Source: Pseudodesulfovibrio profundus
GTDB lineage: Bacteria; Desulfobacterota; Desulfovibrionia; Desulfovibrionales; Desulfovibrionaceae
NCBI RefSeq assembly: GCF_900217235.1
Contig: NZ_LT907976.1
Span: 1-42,836 of the forward strand
Reading direction: 5' to 3'
DNA length: 42,836 nt
The notes under the pieces are model-generated. The model was not told the origin of the DNA and did not search any database. It saw only the letters and a program-made list of their open reading frames with translations. How positions within the stretch are numbered: the first letter of the stretch is position 1; each line of letters starts with the position of its first letter. The position numbers and the translations under genes are program-made. Positions 1 to 8,700 of this stretch are shown here, in pieces.

Positions 1-65
1 GAAGTGGCCTCGGAAAACTGGACCACTCGATAAGGTGGACATAAACTGCCCGAAGGAGGCAATTC

Positions 66-350
66 ATGTCCAAGACGAGAAAACGTTTCAGCGCGGAATT
101 CAAAGCCCGAGTCGCCCTGGATGCCCTGTCCGGGGAACACACCCTGTCGGAACTCGCCAGCAAGTACGGCGTACACCCCAATCAGGTTTCCCAGTGGAAG
201 AAGCAGGCCAAGGAAGGGATCGTGGCGTCCTTTTCAGGCAAGGCCGTCGGCCGTCAGGATAACGGGGCCCAGATCAAGGAGCTTCACGCCAAGATTGGCC
301 AGCTCACGGTGGAGAAGGATTTTTTGCAACAAGCCTTCGCCAAAATTTGA
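66..350 (+). CDS. IS3-family transposase OrfA (copy A)
   Basis: This 94-aa protein is the DNA-binding OrfA of an IS3 element. It has the usual helix-turn-helix start (KRFSAEFKARVALDAL, then LASKYGVHPNQVSQWKKQ) and a C-terminal leucine-rich part (IKELHAKIGQLTVEKDFLQ) that mediates dimerisation. A GGAGG sequence lies 6 bases before the ATG. A slippery heptamer T TTT TTG lies in frame at 320-326; from there the -1 frame stays open into orfB, so an OrfAB fusion transposase is likely made by programmed frameshifting, as known for IS3. It is identical to the protein at 18802-19086. Confidence 0.93.
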   Translation: MSKTRKRFSAEFKARVALDALSGEHTLSELASKYGVHPNQVSQWKKQAKEGIVASFSGKAVGRQDNGAQIKELHAKIGQLTVEKDFLQQAFAKI

Positions 351-1228
351 GCTGTGAGCGAAGGCGAGAGGTGGTCGACAAGACTCACCCCGAGCTCAGT
401 ATCCGGCGGCAATGCCGAATTCTCAAGCTGTACCGATCGACGTACTACTACGAACCGATCGGCGAATCTCCGGCCAACCTGGCCCTTATGCGCCGAATCG
501 ATGAGTTGTTTATGGAGCTGCCGTTTTTCGGTTCCAGACAGATGCGTAATACCCTACGAGACGAAGGGCAAAGGGTCGGTCGTGAACGGGTACGACGTCT
601 GATGCGTAAAATGGGCCTGATGGCGATTTACCAAAAGCCAAAGACAAGCCATCCGCATCCGCAACATAAGACGTATCCGTATTTGCTGCGGCACAAGGCG
701 ATTACGAAGCCCAATCAGGTTTGGTGTGCCGACATCACGTATATCCCCATGACACGCGGCTTCTTATACCTTGTGGCGGTCATGGACTGGCACAGTCGGG
801 CCGTCCTGTCGTGGAGGCTCTCAAACACGATGGATGCTGATTTCTGCGTGTCTGCCTTGGAAGAAGCCCTGAATCGTTATGGGGTGCCGGAAATCTTCAA
901 CACCGACCAGGGATCACAGTTCACCAGCTACGAGTTCACACGGACGCTCAGAGAGGCTGGAATTCGTATCTCCATGGACGGTCGAGGCCGATGGATGGAT
1001 AATGTGATGATCGAGCGTCTGTGGCGTTCGTTGAAATATGAATGTGCTTACCTGCGTGAGATGGGAACCGGAAGCGAACTGCGGCAAGCCTTGGCTTGGT
1101 GGTTCGATTTCTACAACAATCGACGTCCGCATTTTGCTTTTGACGGCAAGAAGCCGATGGAGATATATCAGAACCGTTCCAGGCCAGAGGGGGTACCCCC
1201 TCTGGCCTGGAACGAAAGAGCGGCGTAG
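347..1228 (+). CDS. IS3-family transposase OrfB (copy A)
   Basis: This 293-aa protein is the catalytic subunit with an integrase-core (rve) fold. The DDE residues fall in [21 protein letters not shown] and the helix near [17 protein letters not shown]. It overlaps orfA by 4 bases and lies in the -1 frame. A TTG codon at 347 could also start it independently, but expression as an OrfAB fusion is more usual. It is identical to the copy at 19083-19964. The N-terminal HTH_21-like region (LSIRRQCRILKLYRSTYYY) is intact. Confidence 0.93.
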   Translation: MSCERRREVVDKTHPELSIRRQCRILKLYRSTYYYEPIGESPANLALMRRIDELFMELPFFGSRQMRNTLRDEGQRVGRERVRRLMRKMGLMAIYQKPKTSHPHPQHKTYPYLLRHKAITKPNQVWCADITYIPMTRGFLYLVAVMDWHSRAVLSWRLSNTMDADFCVSALEEALNRYGVPEIFNTDQGSQFTSYEFTRTLREAGIRISMDGRGRWMDNVMIERLWRSLKYECAYLREMGTGSELRQALAWWFDFYNNRRPHFAFDGKKPMEIYQNRSRPEGVPPLAWNERAA

Positions 1229-1289
1229 CTCGTAAACGTGTCCACCTTAAAATCGTCGCTCAGTGGTCCGAAGAACCGAGGCCACTTCT

Positions 1290-2278
1290 GTAACATTCGA
1301 CTCAAAGACGGTGATGTTATCGTAGTCAGTAAGCGCGGTATTCGGGTTGGCGTTAACGGGCATGTTCGTACTCAGGCATGGTTTGAATTCTCCAATAAAG
1401 TTGTGCGCGGTTCTGAAGTTATGAAGTGGAGCGATCCGCTGCCAGGTGTAACCCATGTTTCTATTTGGGGGCATCGGGCAGGTGCACCGCTTAAGACCTA
1501 CCTGTCTCTTGATGAGTTTGAGACGTTCGCTGTGCATGAGAATGATACTATTGAATTTATCTATGATGAACCTTCTGAGGCCATCACCATTTATGCTGAG
1601 GGTGCCTTGGATGGGCGATCACAGTTCTTCGTTCAAAAGGGAGCACGTCTCCATGATGTGTTGAATTATATCAAGGTGGATAAGAACTATGCTAAACTCG
1701 ATTCCATCTACTTGCGGCGATATGAGGTTGCTAGGCGACAATCTGCGGCACTCATGGAATCGTTGTTCAGGCTGGAACAAAATGCGCTGACTTCTTCATC
1801 GGCCACGGCCGAGGGGGCCTCTATCAGACTTAAGGAAGCCCAGTTGATCAGTAAATTTGTCCAGCGCGCAAAAAAGATTAAGCCGCAGGGCGTGGTCTCC
1901 ATTGCTCATGACGGACAGGTGGAGAACATTTATTTGCAGGACGGGGACATTATCATTGTTCCCAATCACTCCGATGTCGTGCTTATCTCAGGTGAGGTGA
2001 TTGTTCCTAATGCTGTGGTTTATAAAACGGGATATACGATTTCTGACTATATTGGCATGTCCGGTGGTTTTGGCAATAAGGCGGATCCTAAGAATATTAT
2101 CCTGTTCAAGGCAGACGGTCGAATACTGGATGCCAATAAAGACTTGATTGAAGCTGGTGATGCGATCATGGTCTTGCCAAAATATGAGACTAAGACCTTG
2201 CAGATAGCTAAGGACCTGACTCAGATATTCTTTCAGCTAGCAGTTGGCACAAGAGCAATCCTCACCCCTCTTTTCTAG
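1290..2278 (+). pseudogene. polysaccharide export protein, 5' end lost to IS3
   Basis: The open frame runs in from the IS (a GTG at 1238 within the IS is an accidental start). The genuine part begins at CNIRLKDGDVIVV (1289 on) and gives about 330 residues. It resembles the C-terminal part of Wza/KpsD-type outer-membrane capsule exporters: an SLBB-like segment around 1890-2190 (VENIYLQDGDIIIVP, then VLISGEVIVPNAV) and a hydrophobic C-terminus (TQIFFQLAVGTRAI). The signal peptide and the first polysaccharide-export domain are missing, so the product is unlikely to work. The family assignment is good; the exact family member is not certain. The missing 5' half presumably stayed on the donor chromosome. 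Confidence 0.82.
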
Positions 2279-2302
2279 TCGGCCAGATGTGCTATACCAC
2301 AA

Positions 2303-3352
2303 ATGACTGTTACAGTTAAAAAACTTGTTGCCAGATTGTGGCCCGCCTCTTTCGAAAGACTTCCTGGGAAAGTGGGGCCATTCACATTTTCGTCAACCGA
2401 CAATCTTGTTGTCCTTCATTTTGGTGATACGCCGACTTTGGATTATTACTGGAAGACACGGTTCCCGACTGCGTTGTACATTGATACCGCTTGCGAAAAG
2501 TCAGATGCCGAGCTTTTGAACAATGCATCAGCCATTGTTCTGGTGCGGCATATCAGTCCGGTTTGGCAGAAAATGTTGCTGGCCGAATCCAACTCTTTGC
2601 CTCCGGTTTTGGTGTTTTTTGATGACGACATACCGGGCATCTTGAACGATCCACACATTCCTTTCGTCTACTCTCTGAAAACCGCCATTCGGTATGCTCG
2701 GGCTTTGAAGATTTTTGATAAGATTTGTTCATCGGTCTATGTTTCTTCCGATGGTCTTGCTGTGAAATACGGACTGGATGACCAATCTGTTTTAGGCCCG
2801 TTGCCGGTTGAGCCGACTGGTTCAGTTTTGTCCCAAAATGATGGTCCGGTGACGATTTTTTATCATGGCACCGCCTCTCATAGGCGAGAGATTCTCTGGT
2901 TACGGGATGTCATAGCTGAAGTGGTAAAACGCCAGCCCGGCGTGCTGTTTGAACTTTTTGGTGAAAAGCCGGTGAGTAAACTCTACCAAGGCATCGAAGG
3001 TGTCAGGGTCGTGCATCCCATGAAATGGCAGCCATTTCTGACGTATTCTGCATCTGTGAGCTATGATATCGGTTTGGCCCCACTTCTCGATTCACCCTTC
3101 AACCGATGTCGAAGTCATGTAAAATATTACGACATAACCAGAGCTAGTGGTGTGGGAATCTATTCCGAAAATTCAGTGTTTCATACTGTGATTAAAAGTG
3201 GTGAAAACGGACTTTTGGTCAAAAATTCCGTTCAGGACTGGGTTGATGCTATCTGTGGGTTGGTTCAGAATGGCAACATGCGCCGACGCATGTTTGAGAA
3301 TGCGTCGGCACATATTGTCGATTTGCGCGAAACGTCAGGAGCTAGGGGATGA
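2303..3352 (+). CDS. glycosyltransferase, GT-B type
   Basis: This 349-aa protein has the layout of a GT-B (GT4-like) glycosyltransferase. The N-terminal half is poorly conserved. The C-terminal Rossmann half starts near residue 190 (VTIFYHGTASHRREILWL). It includes FELFGEKPVSKLY and a sugar-nucleotide site region (YDIGLAPLLDSPFNRCRSHVK, then ASGVGIYSEN and ENGLLVKNSVQDWVDAI). It probably adds a sugar to the capsule chain in the cytoplasm. It is 24 bases behind the truncated export gene and overlaps kpsC by 4 bases (ATGA), so the two are translationally coupled. Donor and acceptor cannot be told from the sequence. Confidence 0.8.
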   Translation: MTVTVKKLVARLWPASFERLPGKVGPFTFSSTDNLVVLHFGDTPTLDYYWKTRFPTALYIDTACEKSDAELLNNASAIVLVRHISPVWQKMLLAESNSLPPVLVFFDDDIPGILNDPHIPFVYSLKTAIRYARALKIFDKICSSVYVSSDGLAVKYGLDDQSVLGPLPVEPTGSVLSQNDGPVTIFYHGTASHRREILWLRDVIAEVVKRQPGVLFELFGEKPVSKLYQGIEGVRVVHPMKWQPFLTYSASVSYDIGLAPLLDSPFNRCRSHVKYYDITRASGVGIYSENSVFHTVIKSGENGLLVKNSVQDWVDAICGLVQNGNMRRRMFENASAHIVDLRETSGARG

Positions 3353-5361
3353 TTGGTATCTTCTCCAGGGGCATGAGTCGCATCCCACACCTTGAAACTT
3401 TGCTCGGCGACGAGGTGCGTTTTCGCCCTGGTGCCCCAGATGGTTTGTCGGCTATTGCTGGGTGGGGCCACAAGCCCACGGCAGACAAAGCTAAACAGAT
3501 GGCCGCAAAGTGGAGCCTTCCGTATTTGGCCGTGGAAGATGGCTTCTTGCGCTCCCTTGGTTTGGGCGTACAGGGCCATGCCCCTCTTTCTATTATCGTC
3601 GATGATGTTGGTGTTTATTATGATGCTACAGGCCCTTCTCAGCTCGAAAACATGATCCGAGATCGTGATTTTTCCGATGCAGAACTTCGCTTGGCCCGTA
3701 AGGCGATTGAGGGCATTGTCGCCAATGGGGTGAGCAAGTATAATCATGCTCCAGAACTGGCTGACGATTTGCCGAAAAATGGGTGCGAAAGGGTGCTTCT
3801 CATCGACCAGACCCAAAATGACGCTTCCGTCAAGCTGGGGTTGGCCGACGAATCAACATTTCTGGAAATGGCCCGTGCAGCGCGGGAAGAACACCCTAAA
3901 GCTGAGATTCTGATCAAAGTACACCCGGATGTCACTTCGGGGAAGAAGGTGGGCTATTTGGCCGAGGCTGATTTGTCCAACGTGACGGTCATCGATTACG
4001 ATGTGAATCCCCTTTCCCTGCTCAAACAGGTGGACCATGTTTATACTGTGAGTTCGCAAATGGGGTTCGAGGCACTGCTTAGGGGGGTGGCGGTTACCTG
4101 CTTCGGGATGCCGTTTTATGCCGGACGGGGGCTGACCTGTGACAGGTTATCACTTGACCGGCGATCTGTCGGACGATCCCTGGAAGAAGTTTTTGCCGCA
4201 GCATATATCTGCTATGCGAGGTACCTAGATCCCTTTACCGGGCAGCTTTCTGGAATCATGGAGTCTGTCCAGATCCTTGCTGATCAGAAACGTCACAATG
4301 ACCGGAATCGAGGCGATTGGGTTTGTGCCGGTTTCTCCTGGTGGCGCAGGGGGTTTGCTTCACATCTATTCAAGTCCACGGACGGCAATATTCTCTTTGA
4401 AAACACAGCCGTAACCACGGCTGTCACCGCCTACGATATTGGCGGAAGAGCCTTGGTTTGGTCTGCGAAAACACCGCCCGGAACGTGGGAGGCGTGTGAA
4501 GACAAGGATGTTACGGTGATCGGTGTAGAAGATGGTTTCCTCCGTTCCACAGGGCTTGGTTCGGATTTTTACTGGCCTTACTCGCTCTGTATGGATTCGA
4601 GGGGAGCTTACTTTGATCCGTCTGGCCCTAGCGACCTAGAAGTCATTCTCAAAGAGAAACAGTTTGATGAACAACTTGTTGAACGGGCCACGGCGTTGCG
4701 AAAGAAGATTGTTGCCAGTGGTATCACTAAATACAATGTTGGGTTAACGAAAGAGCAGGTCCCTTTCGATTCGGGCGGTCGGCAAGTGGTTCTGGTTGTG
4801 GGGCAAGTCGCGGATGACAAATCGGTGGAATTGGGCGGATTGGGCATAGCTTCTGATCGGGAGTTGCTTGAAGCTGTCCGGGTGAATCGACCTGACGCCT
4901 ACTTGATTTATAAACCGCACCCGGATGTGGTCAGCGGTAATCGTGATGGTGGTGCTTTCGCTGACGAGGGTCGAAATGTCTATGACGTTATTTTAACGGA
5001 TGTCGGCCTGAACGCGCTTTTCCCTGTCATTGATGAATTGCATACGCTGACATCATTGTCTGGTTTTGAGGCCTTGCTGAGGGGCATTTCAGTGTATACG
5101 TATGGCGGCCCTTTCTACGCGGGATGGGGACTGACGGAAGATAGATTAGATTTTCCCAGACGAAACCGCATTTTGGCTTTGGATGAACTTGTCGCTGGGG
5201 TGTTAATCCTGTATCCAACCTACTATGATTGGCGAACAGAAATGTTTTGCGGCCCCGAAGTTGTCCTGCAAAGGCTGGCTGACGGCGAAGAACCTCGTCA
5301 GGGAGTCGTGAGGCGGCGCATGTGCAGAGCCTTACAGACGGTACTCAATATATTGCCATAG
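3349..5361 (+). CDS. kpsC: KpsC, capsule beta-Kdo transferase (linker synthesis)
   Basis: This 670-aa protein is KpsC, which builds the poly-beta-Kdo linker on phosphatidylglycerol at the base of group-2-type capsules. Two related catalytic halves are visible. Half 1 has VEDGFLRSLGLG (about residue 62), KVHPDVTSGK and SQMGFEALLRGVAV...FYAGRGLT. Half 2 has VEDGFLRSTGLG (about residue 393), KPHPDVVSGN and SLSGFEALLRGISV...FYAGWGLT. KpsC is known to pair two retaining Kdo transferases that alternate linkages. Length is typical. No kpsS is present in the window, and the polymer export genes (kpsM, kpsT, kpsE) are also absent, so the locus is incomplete. Confidence 0.95.
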   Translation: MIGIFSRGMSRIPHLETLLGDEVRFRPGAPDGLSAIAGWGHKPTADKAKQMAAKWSLPYLAVEDGFLRSLGLGVQGHAPLSIIVDDVGVYYDATGPSQLENMIRDRDFSDAELRLARKAIEGIVANGVSKYNHAPELADDLPKNGCERVLLIDQTQNDASVKLGLADESTFLEMARAAREEHPKAEILIKVHPDVTSGKKVGYLAEADLSNVTVIDYDVNPLSLLKQVDHVYTVSSQMGFEALLRGVAVTCFGMPFYAGRGLTCDRLSLDRRSVGRSLEEVFAAAYICYARYLDPFTGQLSGIMESVQILADQKRHNDRNRGDWVCAGFSWWRRGFASHLFKSTDGNILFENTAVTTAVTAYDIGGRALVWSAKTPPGTWEACEDKDVTVIGVEDGFLRSTGLGSDFYWPYSLCMDSRGAYFDPSGPSDLEVILKEKQFDEQLVERATALRKKIVASGITKYNVGLTKEQVPFDSGGRQVVLVVGQVADDKSVELGGLGIASDRELLEAVRVNRPDAYLIYKPHPDVVSGNRDGGAFADEGRNVYDVILTDVGLNALFPVIDELHTLTSLSGFEALLRGISVYTYGGPFYAGWGLTEDRLDFPRRNRILALDELVAGVLILYPTYYDWRTEMFCGPEVVLQRLADGEEPRQGVVRRRMCRALQTVLNILP

Positions 5362-5374
5362 AATGGAGTTGCTA

Positions 5375-5725
5375 GTGTTTCGAAGAATATTGCTTGTTGT
5401 ACTGATCTGTTTCGTGGGGGGGTGTGTTTCCCAAAAAGCGCCACCGCCACAGCAAGTGGAGAACGAACAGCCTCCTCCGCCCACTATGAATGCGCTGGAA
5501 AACTACGTTGCAACATCTGTGGTGGGTAGTGAGACATTCATTGTCAACACCCGCTATGGTGATGTGCGCTTGAGAATCCGCAATCAGTATTATTCCGCTT
5601 CAAATAAAATATGTCGTTTGGTCGACCTGACCAACCAGAACGAATGTGATATCGAATTGGTGCTTTGCATGGATGAGAGTGGCGACTGGAAAGAAAAGCC
5701 GATTCTCTGGAACAGCTGTCAGTAA
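5375..5725 (+). CDS. small capsule-locus lipoprotein
   Basis: This is a secreted lipoprotein of about 116 aa. From the GTG at 5375 the protein starts FRRILLVVLICFVGGC, a short signal peptide ending in the lipobox VGGC. A proline-rich linker (PPPQQVENEQPPPP) leads to a small C-terminal domain with three cysteines, including YYSASNKICRLV and VLCMDESGDWKE. GTG 5375 is preferred because GGAG lies about 7 bases before it; the ATG at 5363 has no ribosome-binding site. It sits two bases behind kpsC. The function is unknown. By position it may help anchor or assemble the capsule at the outer membrane. Confidence 0.8.
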   Translation: MFRRILLVVLICFVGGCVSQKAPPPQQVENEQPPPPTMNALENYVATSVVGSETFIVNTRYGDVRLRIRNQYYSASNKICRLVDLTNQNECDIELVLCMDESGDWKEKPILWNSCQ

Positions 5726-5788
5726 CAATAGCCTTTTTAGTCAGTGGACGATTCTTTCCACAATATCCCTATCCGCATTAAGAGCTGC

Positions 5789-8700
5789 ATGTCAAAAATG
5801 ATGATAAAAGATATAATCCTTCCGACAAAAGAAGCTGCTGAATGCACGGGCGAACGGTTTGTTTTTCATGAGTCTGTTTCTTTGGAGATGACGTGTGAGC
5901 ATATTCACCGATATATGTTTGCCGCTCTCCATGTTGAGGGCAAGAAGGTTCTCGATGTTGCCAGTGGCGAAGGATACGGCAGTCACATTCTCTCCCAGGT
6001 GGCAGAAAGTGTGGCTGGCGTGGACATTGACACCGCCTCGGTGCAAGCCGCCCGCGAGAAATATCAGGCTGGAAATTTGAGCTTTGTGGAAGCAGATTGT
6101 AAGGCAATGCCTTTCGAGGATTCCCGTTTTGATGTGGTTGTGAGTTTTGAGACTATAGAACATATTGTCGAGTGCGAATCATTCGTGGCTGAGGTAAAAC
6201 GTGTTTTGTGCGATGATGGACTTTTCATATGTTCTTCCCCGAATAAAGAGGAATACGGAAAAAACATTCCGCATCCCAACGAATTTCATTTGCGCGAGTT
6301 AACGCAAGATGAGTTTGTCTCTTTGATTGATGATGAATTCAACCATACAAAAGTGTTGGGGCAATCATTTTTTATTGGATCGGCCATGTCGGTTCTTGAT
6401 TCTATGAAGGCTAGTAATTTGGCGTACTTTCGCGACACAGGAAGTGGGGCTATTGCGTCGGATTCTGTCATGTCAGCGCCAGTTTATACCGTGGTCTTAG
6501 CTTCCAATGCCTTGTTACCAGAAGTCCCCGAGAATTTTTATGAGGGGAACTATCCTCGAACCTTGTTGAGCTCGTTGCAAGGGGGAATTCAGGAACGTGA
6601 TGCAGCTTTTGTCAGGGAGCAAGCTCGCCTGGAAGGAGAGCTGGCTGAACGTGATAAAGTGTTGGTTGCCGAACAAGCTCGCCTGGAAGGAGAGCTGGCT
6701 GAACGTGATAAAGTGTTGGTTGCCGAACAAGCTCGCCTGGAAGGAGAGCTGGCTGAACGTGATAAAGTGTTGGTTGCCGAACAAGCTCGCCTGGAAGGAG
6801 AGCTGGCTGAACGTGATAAAGTGTTGGTTGCCGAACAAGCTCGCCTGGAAGGAGGGCTGGCTGAACGTGATAAAGTGTTGGTTGCCGAACAAGCTCGCCT
6901 GGAAGGAGAGCTGGCTGAACGTGATAAAGTGTTGGTTGCCGAACAAGCTCGCCTGGAAGGAGAGCTGGCTGAACGTGATAAAGTGTTGGTTGCCGAACAA
7001 GCTCGCCTGGAAGGAGAGCTGGCTGAACGTGATAAAGTGTTGGTTGCCGAACAAGCTCGCCTGGAAGGAGAGCTGGCTGAACGTGATAAAGTGTTGGTTG
7101 CCGAAATGGAACGCATGCAAACGGAGTTGACGGCTTTACATACGCAAAACAGTGAGTTGCAAAAGAAAAATGAAAGCAGCGCTTTTGGTCAGGATGAAGT
7201 AATTCGGGAGAGGGATCGTTTCAAATTGTATTTTGAGCAACAGGTGGAATATTCGGAGATGCTCAAGCAGTCTCTGTCCTACCTTCGGCATATGCTTACT
7301 GTCATGGCTGGTGATACAGTTCATGTTCGCAATTCTTTGCGTTGGAAGATCGGTACGGCTATTATCCGTTTTCTAGATGCGACCCAGTTGCAATTCAAGA
7401 GTCCTTCCAGGCTTGATCGTATGGACAGGACCATAGCGGAATTCCGTACTTGGGAATCCAACTATGACCGATGCGAGCGGCGTAGCGAAAGTATTGATGC
7501 CTGTGATGTGCAGTGTTTCGAGCTTTGGGACAAGCCTGTAGTGTCGGTGATTATCCCTGTCTATAATCAATATGAATACACCCGGAACTGCATTACATCT
7601 ATTGTAAAAAGTAGCATCAAGGTGCCATACGAAATCATTGTGGCGGATGATTTGTCTACGGATGAAACGCTTAATTTGAGTGAGGAATTCCCTTTCGTCA
7701 GTGTTGTGCGTAACGATGAAAATCTCGGCTTTCTCAAAAACTGTAACAACGCCGCAACACATGCTGAGGGCGATTATCTGCTCTTTCTTAACAACGATAC
7801 GCAGGTTATGGATGGGTGGCTGGAAAGCCTCTACCAGACAATGGACGCGGACTTAGCCATCGCCATATGCGGTTCTAAGCTCGTTTTTCCTGACGGCACG
7901 TTGCAAGAAGCTGGCGGTATTCTCTGGAGAGACGGTAGCGCGTGGAATTATGGACGTGGTGGCGATCCTGAAGCATCGCAATTTAATTACGTCAAAGAAG
8001 TCGATTATATCTCCGGTGCCAGTATTATGGTCCGCCGCTTGTTTTGGGACGAGGTTGGCGGCTTTGATGAACGATATGTCCCTGCATATTGCGAGGACAG
8101 TGATCTTGCTTTCGAAGCACGCAAGCATGGCTACAAAGTCGTTTATCAGCCCAAGTCCGTTGTCGTGCACTTTGAGGGCAAGTCTCATGGCACGGATGAA
8201 ACGGCAGGGCTTAAAGCCTATCAGGTGACCAACAACGAAAAGTTGGTGGAGAAGTGGCGGGATGTGTTGGAGCGTGATCATCTTCCCAACGGGCAGGACC
8301 CTGTAGCCGCTCGCGAGAGGAGCATTGGTCGTAAACGAGTCTTGTACGTGGATCATTACGTTCCCCATTTCGATCAGGATGCAGGTTCGAAAACCGCCTT
8401 CCATTATCTGAAACTCCTGAGAGAGAGCGGTATGGCGGTCACGTTTCTTGGAGATAATTTTGCTAGGCTTGAACCCTATACCGAAGTTTTACAGCAACTG
8501 GGTATCGAGGTCTTGTACGGTGTAGATTGGTTCGAAAACTGGGAACAATGGTTCGCAGATAATAGTCATCTTTTTACTCATGTATTCCTCAACAGGCCAC
8601 ATGTTGCTCTGAAGTACGTGGAGGCGATTAGGAAATACTCGGATTGCAAGATTGTCTACTATGGGCATGATCTCCATTTCCTGCGGGAGGAACGCCGAGC

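Larger units (their letters stand above)
1..1289 (+). mobile_element. IS3-family insertion sequence, copy A
   Basis: This is the left IS of the composite, 1,290 bp including base 42836. The terminal inverted repeat is 14 bp perfect (AGAAGTGGCCTCGG / CCGAGGCCACTTCT), then partly conserved through GGACCACT. It encodes OrfA and OrfB in overlapping frames. Copy B (18736-20025) matches it at every position compared. Copy C (31337-32629) is a diverged relative. The right end cuts the 5' part of a polysaccharide export gene. Confidence 0.95.

Noticed and set aside
6617..7102. CRISPR-like array
   Set aside because: The repeats are directly tandem, with no unique spacers, and lie inside a coding frame.
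6515..7130. Long open frames on both strands through the 54-bp repeats (201, 175 and 177 aa)
   Set aside because: A 54-bp repeat without stops in one unit stays open in every frame. The real frame is the large glycosyltransferase protein, which continues with conserved domains on both sides.
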